Positions 57,562-64,000 of a DNA stretch of 64,000 nucleotides are shown here, one piece after another; within the stretch, counting starts at the first letter, position 1, and each line of letters begins with the position of its first letter. Origin of the DNA: Cryptomeria japonica (lineage: Eukaryota > Streptophyta > Pinopsida > Cupressales > Cupressaceae); NCBI RefSeq assembly GCF_030272615.1, contig NC_081406.1, positions 215,197,497 to 215,261,496 of the forward strand, written 5' to 3'. The notes beneath the pieces are model-generated. The model searched no databases. It had not been told where the DNA came from and saw nothing but the letters and a program-made list of their open reading frames with translations. Both the position numbers and the translations under genes were made by a program.

Positions 57562-57582
57562 TGTTACTAATCAAATTGCCAT
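57562..57582 (+). repeat. Element C 3' LTR, only the first 21 bp
   Basis: TGTTACTAATCAAATTGCCA plus one base matches the 5' LTR start. From 57583 the sequence differs completely and the rest of the LTR (TAGTTTTATATCC onward) is not found before base 64000. Confidence 0.8.
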
Positions 57583-58614
57583 GGTATCACCATGTGTCTA
57601 CCACTTGTCTGTCACCTCATCAGTCACCAAGTCGTGGCCATTAATAGTCAATCATCTTTGCTTGGCGGTATAGCGATGGCCATGGATCTGCATTCAACCT
57701 GCTCGCTATTTAACTTTCCCTTTTACTACAAATTTTTGGGTGCTTTGAGATGTGCGCAGGGGGCCCATTGCTTTTGAGCTGCCACTTGCCAAAAGCCCAT
57801 AAGATTTAACACTTAGGATATATGCAACCTTGCACATAAATACTGAAATGCTCCTCCCTGTGACCAATGTGGTATAAATGGGCTACCTGGGCCCTTCCAT
57901 CGGGTCATCAAGATCTCTCCCAACATGTAGACCCGATGGTCGATGCCATCTTTCTACACTCTGCACTTCTTTGCACTATCCATCAGGTCATCAGGATAAC
58001 TTCAGAACTTAATTTTTGATGGCCAATGTCACCACTGTATTACCTCCTCCACTTGCACCATGTCATTGGGTCCCACCAATTAGTCACCATGTCACGACAA
58101 ATAACCATCGAGCACTTTTGGGTTGTGGTACAGCGATAGCCGCGAGATCAATAGGAACTTGCTTAATCTTTTGGAAGCCCAACAAATACATAGGAAAAGA
58201 CATAAGACTTAGGCAAAACCAAAATTTATTAGAACCCGCCCAGGCCTAGACTCAAAAGGGGCCCCCTCTTGATGACACATAGACCCTTCCACTTAAGTGG
58301 AAAAAGGTAATGAGCAAATACCGATAACAAAAGAAAGGGGACATTTTAAACCATGACCCTTGAACCGCTTTGCAAATGGTTTGAAACTGACTTAAAACAT
58401 TCTTACTTGCTTAGTAAAATATCACAAAGCCACAACTCACGCAAGAGAAATGGTTGAACCTTGAACCAAAAAGGTTCAAGGGTTCAAGTTCAAAGCAAAT
58501 TACAATAATGTGCTTGCCTTACCATAAAACAAAGCTGCGAATAGAAATTCATAAAGAAAGGCTTCATTGTGTCACCAAATTTAACATGATTTTTCTGACT
58601 CCCAGTAGTAACAT
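57583..58614. other. Unclassified repeat-bearing segment after element C
   Basis: Contains a loosely duplicated module: CACCAAGTCGTGGCCATTAA ... GGCGGTATAGCGATGGCC (57625-57690) and a diverged copy, CATGTCACGACAAATAACCA ... GTGGTACAGCGATAGCC (58087-58150). Strings such as CATCGGGTCATCAAGAT (57898) and CATCAGGTCATCAGGAT (57971) resemble the repeats of the Gypsy-1 LTR. It is probably the LTR of another element, entered at the truncated 3' LTR of C. No ORF is supported. AACAT at 58610-58614 is the left TSD copy of solo LTR E. Confidence 0.5.
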
Positions 58615-60249
58615 TGTTTGTCCCAACTAGTGTTGAGAGGGGAGGGGTGAATCAACACTTGATCAAATTTTCACAATCAAAATTTTAACTTAAATCTACA
58701 TTCATCTAATATCCAACAATATACTTAATCAATGAAGTAAAATATGCAAGCATGAAGAGTTGACAATGACACCAAGAAGGTATCTCATGGAAACCCAAAT
58801 GGGAGAAAACCACGGTGTGAGTAGGAACTCACAAAATTTGTACTCTTTTGAAGTATGCCCGATGAGAATCCATCCCTGTTAGGAGATTATAAAGACACTG
58901 TTAGGTGCCACCCAGTTAAGGGATTTTGTTCAAGGTCGGTTAGTGCCTTTACCCTATTAAAGGTAGCTTGGTTAAAGGACTTAAGAACATCAATTAAGAT
59001 GTCACCCGATAAAGGTATTTTACAAAAGGGACCTATTAAAGTCCACCCAGTTAAGGGAATTATGTTGCAGTGGCTAGAAAGCAATAGATGGATGATCTTT
59101 TGTATTAGCTACTGATAGCTTGATCAGATCTCAATATGCACCACACTAAATCCACACTGGTTGTGTCTTCTCTGCACAACAACCATTTTCTTCTTACACC
59201 TTCATCTCTTCACTTAGTCGGTCACCTCTCCATCGGCACTGCACTCTACCAATCCTCTGACCTTCAGCTCTCCACTCTATCGGTTCTCTATCCTTCAGCT
59301 CTGTACTTTGCCGATCTACCTCAAACTCACTCTACTATGCTAAAAAAAATTAGCACTTCTCTTCTCTCTGCTCTTCACTTTGGATCACCTTCAACAAGAT
59401 CTTCTTGTTGCAAATTTCATGATCGAAAACTTCTGAATGAACTCAAGAACACTATATACATTTTCTACCAACACTTTAAGGCGTTCCCTCAATCAAAGCA
59501 ATCATGAATTTTGGAAGATTTCAAATTCAAAAATCTCCCACTCTTTCTCTACATGCCTTACAACAATTTTGCCAATTGTTCAACAAATTTTGTCACCGCA
59601 TCTCCCAAAGATAGTAACTTCTGGGTCGTGTTCAGTCAATTAAGTGCAAACCAAAAATCCATCAGTAATCATGCTTGACTGCATGATAACTAAAGTTGAC
59701 CTTACCAACAAGTGATTTGGCATAGACACAAGCTCACCAACTCATCTTTCACCACCACAACTGAAAAACCAATCACCGCTCTGAAATTTATGGTGATCAC
59801 TTGTCTTCCTTCTATCATACCGATGTACCGGTATGCCACTGCACTTCTATATTATCATTTCATCCTTTGATTGCCGGTTTGTTGTGCTAGAATCAAGTCT
59901 CTTCCCCTATTTGCCAATGTGATTCCGGATTGTATACAACTTCAAGTTTTCTTTCCTGAGTCACCATTTGTGACTTAATCATCATCAGAGTGACTGATCT
60001 TCTTGAATGTCAAACTGGTTGGCTTTGACTATCTTTCCTTGAGGTGATTGAACCTTTGATCATTCATTACCAATGTTGTTTCCATGTGTTTGTAAATCAT
60101 CACTTTTTCTTACTGAAAGAACATCACTTTACCTATACCACTTCATTGGTTATTGTCTTCACAGGTAAGTGTTGGACATCAATGACAAATAGTAGCACAT
60201 ATACCGGTTCTCTGGATTAACCCGTGTTGTCAATGCCAACAATCCAACA
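58615..60249 (-). repeat. Solo LTR E (1635 bp)
   Basis: TG/CA ends (TGTTTGTCCC to AATCCAACA) flanked by AACAT at 58610-58614 and 60250-60254. Near the left end it has GTTGAGAGGGGAGGGGTGAA, the inverted TTCACCCC module, and CACCCAGTTAAGGGA repeated (58908-59060), so it is a Copia-type LTR in minus orientation. No primer site, polypurine tract or coding sequence lies inside, and the short ORFs are not supported. Confidence 0.85.
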
Positions 60250-60940
60250 AACATGTTAGCTCAAATCACTAAGAACAATATCCAAATCACAAAATGATGT
60301 GCAAACCTCTGGGAATACCGATCAGGCCCCAAAGAAACACCTCTAATGATCTGCAAGTCATAGAGATCTACCACAACTTAAAATCATCTTTTCTCAACAC
60401 ACTGCCAGACTAATTGGTAGGAACACATCAACCAGACCAATACCAGAATCCACATCTCACTAGAAACAAAGCCAAATTATATGAAACTCAAACATGACAA
60501 ATATCACGAACACACGAGAATAAACCTAGAACCACAATGCTAAACACTCAAACATGAAGAATGCCATGATCTCAAGCAACTCCACTGAAAAATGCTCAAC
60601 CAATAAGAACTAAACTGGTGTTCCTCCATCAGACTGTCAGGGTTAATTGAAAACTAAGTCCCATTAATTGATCTGGTTTGGTAATCTATTAGTAGGTACT
60701 TGCAATTGCCTCGAGGGTTCGGTGATATGTCTATAGCTTTTGGTTGCCTCTCTATGGTGATCTATCGATTCACTCTACAACCTGCCTCAATCGGTGATCT
60801 GTTCAAGTCTCCACCTACTAAGTGCCTAAAGCTCAAGCTCTAGGATCGGTGGTCTTCCTACAAACCTTTCTCTGCCTCATTTTTCTTTCCAACCAACTGG
60901 TGCACAAACAACACTCTTTCCAACAACAGGTTCACAAACT

Positions 60941-60953
60941 AGCTCTGATACCA
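60941..60953 (-). promoter_or_regulatory. Element D primer binding site
   Basis: The minus strand reads TGGTATCAGAGCT, complementary to initiator tRNA-Met, two bases from the LTR that starts at 60956. Confidence 0.88.
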
Positions 60954-60955
60954 TT

Positions 60956-61854
60956 TGATGTAGACAAGGAAGGGAGATCCAATGAAGGAGAACCCAACCT
61001 TGTAGCTTAACACATAAACCATGCAAAACATACCGATAATCGATAACACAATGCCAGAAATAGCAGAAAGAACAACCAGTAGCAACACATAACTCATAAC
61101 CAGTAAACAATGTGAAAGAATCTTATTACAATCTGAAGGATTACACATGCCACAAGCTGGAATGTAGTCTAAGATACAAATATCACTTACAACACAATTA
61201 CAAGATTCATAGATCATCCACATAACATATCAGCTTTCGAGAATAGTCTGTGAGTTCTACCCTAATCCAAACATCAACCTTCTAGCTTCAGTCCAATTGG
61301 ATCAGAATCCTACGTGATATACATCTTCACACGATCTCAAATAAAACTCTTATATCTTCTCCTTTCTATCTCTCAAATGATTCACTAGCTTTCATATATA
61401 CCATCCACAAATAATTACAACTCAATCAAGCTGGCCCAAAGCCCAATCGGTTCATGAAATGGGCAACAGTAACATGTTGGCTCAAATCACTAAGAACAAT
61501 CTCCAAATCACAAAAAGATGTGCAAACCTCCAAGAATACCGGCCAAGGCCCAAAGTAACACCTCTAATGATTTGCAAGTCACGAAGATCAATTGCAACCT
61601 GAAATCATCTTCTCTCAACACACTGCCAAACTAACCGGTAAGAAGAAATCAATCGGGCCAATACCAGAATCCATATCTCACAAGAAACAAAGCCAAATGC
61701 TATGAAACTCGAACATGACAAATATCACGAACACAAGGGAATAAACCCAGAACCACAAAGCTAAACACTCAAACATGAAGAAATGCTATGATCTCAAGCA
61801 ACTCCACTGAAAAACTACTCAACTGGTAAGAACTAAACCAGTGCTCCTGCATCA
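60956..61854 (-). repeat. Element D 5' LTR (right copy)
   Basis: 899 bp with a 5-bp terminal inverted repeat, TGATG/CATCA. Its left part (60956-61465) matches 21211-21722 in element A; its right part (61471-61854) matches 60250-60631. Confidence 0.82.
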
Positions 61855-62321
61855 TACCCACAATATTTTATTGGTTGAATTATTGGGTAAGTTAATTAAA
61901 TAATATTTACCTTACCTACCCTATTATTCTATTGGCTTAATTATTGGGTAAGTTAATTAAATAATATTTATAATTCTTACCTTGGTTTTTGAGAAGGGTT
62001 GGTAAGCAATATATTATTATTTTATTATTTTAATTGGCCGATATTATTTCATGGTTTTGGCTTTAATATTCTATATAATATATTTTCCTCATCTTTGTTG
62101 GGTTGTTGGATTTTTCCAGAATTTTCTGTATGGTTGAAGGTTTGAAAGCTTGATTTGATTTGGCTCGATTTTGGTTTGATTGTGCTTCTCCGGATTCATT
62201 TTCCATAACTTCATTTTTTCTAGGCTGGAGATCTATTTCCTTCTATTGTTTTTAATTTAAAAGTTTTTTTTCTTCATGTCTATTAAAAGATTGTCTATCA
62301 GAAGCAATTTTGAGAAATTAT
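61855..62321. other. Backbone with a tandem duplication of about 60 bp
   Basis: A unit containing AATTATTGGGTAAGTTAATT plus AAATAATATTTA occurs twice in tandem (about 61864-61921 and 61922-61983). The rest is AT/T-rich with no ORF. It ends in ATTAT (62317-62321), the left target duplication of the L1 solo LTR. Confidence 0.7.
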
Positions 62322-63290
62322 TGTTGGAATCCAAGAACATTGATAGGGGGGGTCAATCAATGTTCTACCGAGAATGAAAGTTTTAATCTTATTTCTTATT
62401 AACCGATTAATAGTAAATAAAATTAAAGTGCATACACCAAATAACACATAAAGAGGCAACACCACAACACCAATATTTATATGTGGAAAACCCTACAAAG
62501 GGAAAAACCATAGTGGGGCTGATATCCACAATATCTACATACTTGATCAAGGTATACAAATATTACATGAAGGGGATTGCACATGCAATTAGGCCAACCA
62601 CCTAGAGCTCATTGTTCAACAAAAAATGAGATTTCTCACTAACTTACAAAGCATTACAAGAAGAATGAACTTATAAGATGCATCTGACCATGCTAGATAA
62701 GTTCTGGTTCATGCTCTGTTAACCTTCACTGTGTACTGGTTTGTTGATGCTCTGTTCTGCCCTATTTTAGTATCCGTTAAGCTATGCATGTGAAATTGCA
62801 CACAAAATCTTGGAATCATTGCCTGAAATGCATACCAATAATCCTTGAATAATTCGCAACCAAAATTCGCATTACAAAAACTTATATGATCTATCGATGA
62901 AAGGATCTCTTTAAATATCCTTCTAACTTTACCATATCAACTTCAATGAAAAGATATAAACCTGTTGGCTGCCAGATCATAATGAATTTCAAACATAATC
63001 CTAATGATCATGTCGGCCTTCACACGTTACCATAAAATCGATGAAAGAAATGATTGGGGCCATAAAATATCCTAGTCGAGTCATATCCATTACTTGGTTC
63101 TAAATACATGTTACTAAGATCAGTTATCGAGAATAGGACTTAGCTGGTTTTGAAGCAAAGTGAATGTTGGATAACCCAAACAAAACAAAGTGATGAATGC
63201 TGATAGAATAGTTACACCTGAAGATGAGTTTCCATCAATGACAACCCAAGATTCCATTAACTCTTACCGGATGAGTGTCAATTGACAACA
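62322..63290 (-). repeat. Solo LTR of L1 type (969 bp)
   Basis: TGTTGGAATCC to TTGACAACA, flanked by ATTAT at 62317-62321 and 63291-63295. Its first 190 bp match the LTR of element A from 21009. It carries a seven-G run (62342-62348), the inverted TTCACCCCCC module found in the other LTRs. No internal element sequence, so it formed by LTR-LTR recombination. Confidence 0.88.
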
Positions 63291-64000
63291 ATTATCATAC
63301 GGTTTGATAAATATAAATGTGCATATGAGACCTTGGGATAAATATATTTTATCTAGTTTTCATTTTTATGAGATTTTGGGTTGAATTTTATTTCTTTTTC
63401 TAAGAAACTATAAGAAAAAATTACCCTATTCTATTTACCAAATGTGCGACAAAATTTAACAAATGCTCTAAAATATTTAACAAATGCTCAAAAATATTTA
63501 ACAGATGCTCTTAAAGATTTAGCAAAGGCTTTAAAAGAATTAACAAGTTCTCTAAAAGATTTAATAGATGCTCTAAAATATTTAACAGATTCTCTAAAAG
63601 ATTTAACAAATTCTCTAAAAGAATTTGCCTTCACAAATGTGCTTAAAAATTGTCAAATGCGCTATCTTTTTCGTGGTTTTTTGATAATTTTCCAAATTGT
63701 GATTAATTTTTATGATTTTGGCTTTTTATGAGAGGCATGTTGTTATGTCCTTGAGGTTCTTGTCTATATCTATTACTCATATTTTAATGTTTCATTTTTA
63801 TTTGGGCTCTAGTAAGAGGGATATTACCTTACTATTAAGGATTGTGTGTATATATTGTTATATCTCCAACAAGAAGGAGAATACCTTGATGATGAGGATG
63901 ATTTGAGTATCCTCCAGTGTGAGTTCTGTGATCTGTTGTTGAGGATTGTATTATGTTATGGTTGAGTAAGATGTATGTTTTCCTTACTCTTTCTTATTGT
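63291..64000. other. Backbone with a heptad-encoding minisatellite
   Basis: From about 63454 to 63625 a 21-bp unit (for example ATGCTCTAAAATATTTAACA plus one base) is repeated eight times with variation. The frame open from 63444 to 63731 translates as seven-residue repeats such as LTNALKY, LTDALKD and LTSSLKD, an ideal amphipathic coiled coil, then turns hydrophobic (FLIIFQIVINFYDFGFL). No promoter or homologous gene is recognised. It may be chance coding in a minisatellite. Confidence 0.6.

Larger units (their letters stand above)
33002..57582 (+). mobile_element. Element C: non-autonomous LTR element, 5' LTR split by Gypsy-2
   Basis: The 5' LTR starts at 33002 (TGTTACTACT), is interrupted by Gypsy-2, and resumes at 50750 to end at 51868. 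After a tRNA-Met primer site come ORF1 (51931-53274), ORF2 (53824-57208), a polypurine tract and the first 21 bp of the 3' LTR (57562-57582), after which homology stops. No pol domain is present. It shares ORF1/ORF2 architecture and ORF2 sequence blocks with A and B but is more diverged. Confidence 0.88.
60250..61854 (-). mobile_element. Element D: short-interior LTR element, left LTR truncated
   Basis: The right LTR runs 60956-61854 (899 bp, TGATG...CATCA). Immediately left of it the minus strand has TGGTATCAGAGCT (60941-60953), a tRNA-Met primer site with two-base spacing. The left LTR survives only as 60250-60631, equivalent to 61471-61854, with solo LTR E abutting its broken side. The interior is just 324 bp (60632-60955) with no coding capacity and no clear polypurine tract, so D was non-autonomous, or internally deleted. 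Confidence 0.75.

Noticed and set aside
63454-63625. Repeat array as a possible CRISPR
   Set aside because: The units are contiguous 21-bp tandem copies without unique spacers, in plant nuclear DNA.

Overview
This is plant nuclear DNA, almost entirely LTR retrotransposons nested in one another. The AT-rich background, very long Ty3/Gypsy elements, abundant tRNA-Met-primed Copia-type elements and absence of any intact host gene suggest a large, repeat-rich genome, possibly a gymnosperm. That guess is an inference and no single-copy marker confirms it. Every coding region I can identify is an element gene carrying stops or frameshifts. The one possible host-gene relic lies near 28.8-29.2 kb.

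Layout. (1) 1-16044: a minus-strand Ty3/Gypsy element of Tat-like type (Gypsy-1), cut by the left window edge. Its gag is split by a complete plus-strand Ty1/Copia element (6494-13526, TSD ATAAA). The Copia RT region is split in turn by a complete 342-bp TRIM (10346-10687, TSD GAAGT). (2) 16045-16133: the end of another LTR. (3) 16134-21722: element A, minus strand, non-autonomous. (4) 22192-28275: element B, minus strand, complete, TSD CAAGA. (5) 28281-33001: backbone holding a possible gene relic, a perfect hairpin, TA microsatellites and a sharply GC-rich island. (6) 33002-57582: element C, plus strand. Its 5' LTR is split by Gypsy-2 (33012-50744, 17.7 kb, minus strand, TSD CTACT), a Tat/Ogre-like element with gag, protease, G-patch, RT, RNase H, archaeal-type RNase H and integrase, plus an antisense plant-mobile-domain ORF. 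(7) 57583-64000: a repeat-bearing segment, solo LTR E (58615-60249, TSD AACAT) inside a fragment of element D, a solo LTR of the L1 type (62322-63290, TSD ATTAT), and a 21-bp minisatellite whose reading frame encodes leucine-rich heptads.

The most interesting content is the A/B/C family. Three separately inserted, diverged elements share one architecture: Copia-style LTR, tRNA-Met primer site, ORF1 (long coiled coil plus several CCHC zinc knuckles, Gag-like), ORF2 (about 950-1130 codons, three shared blocks, a basic stretch and a C-terminal coiled coil in A and C; no function I recognise), polypurine tract, LTR. None has protease, integrase, reverse transcriptase or RNase H. Element B shares near-identical cis sequences with the autonomous-type Copia element here: 28 of 29 nt across the polypurine tract and 20 of 20 nt near the LTR end. 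A Copia relative therefore probably mobilised these elements in trans.

Insertion order from the nesting: C before Gypsy-2; D before E; Gypsy-1 before Copia before TRIM. The Gypsy-2 LTRs look only a few percent diverged by eye, while the Copia and TRIM LTR pairs look nearer 8-10 percent, so Gypsy-2 is probably the youngest large insertion.
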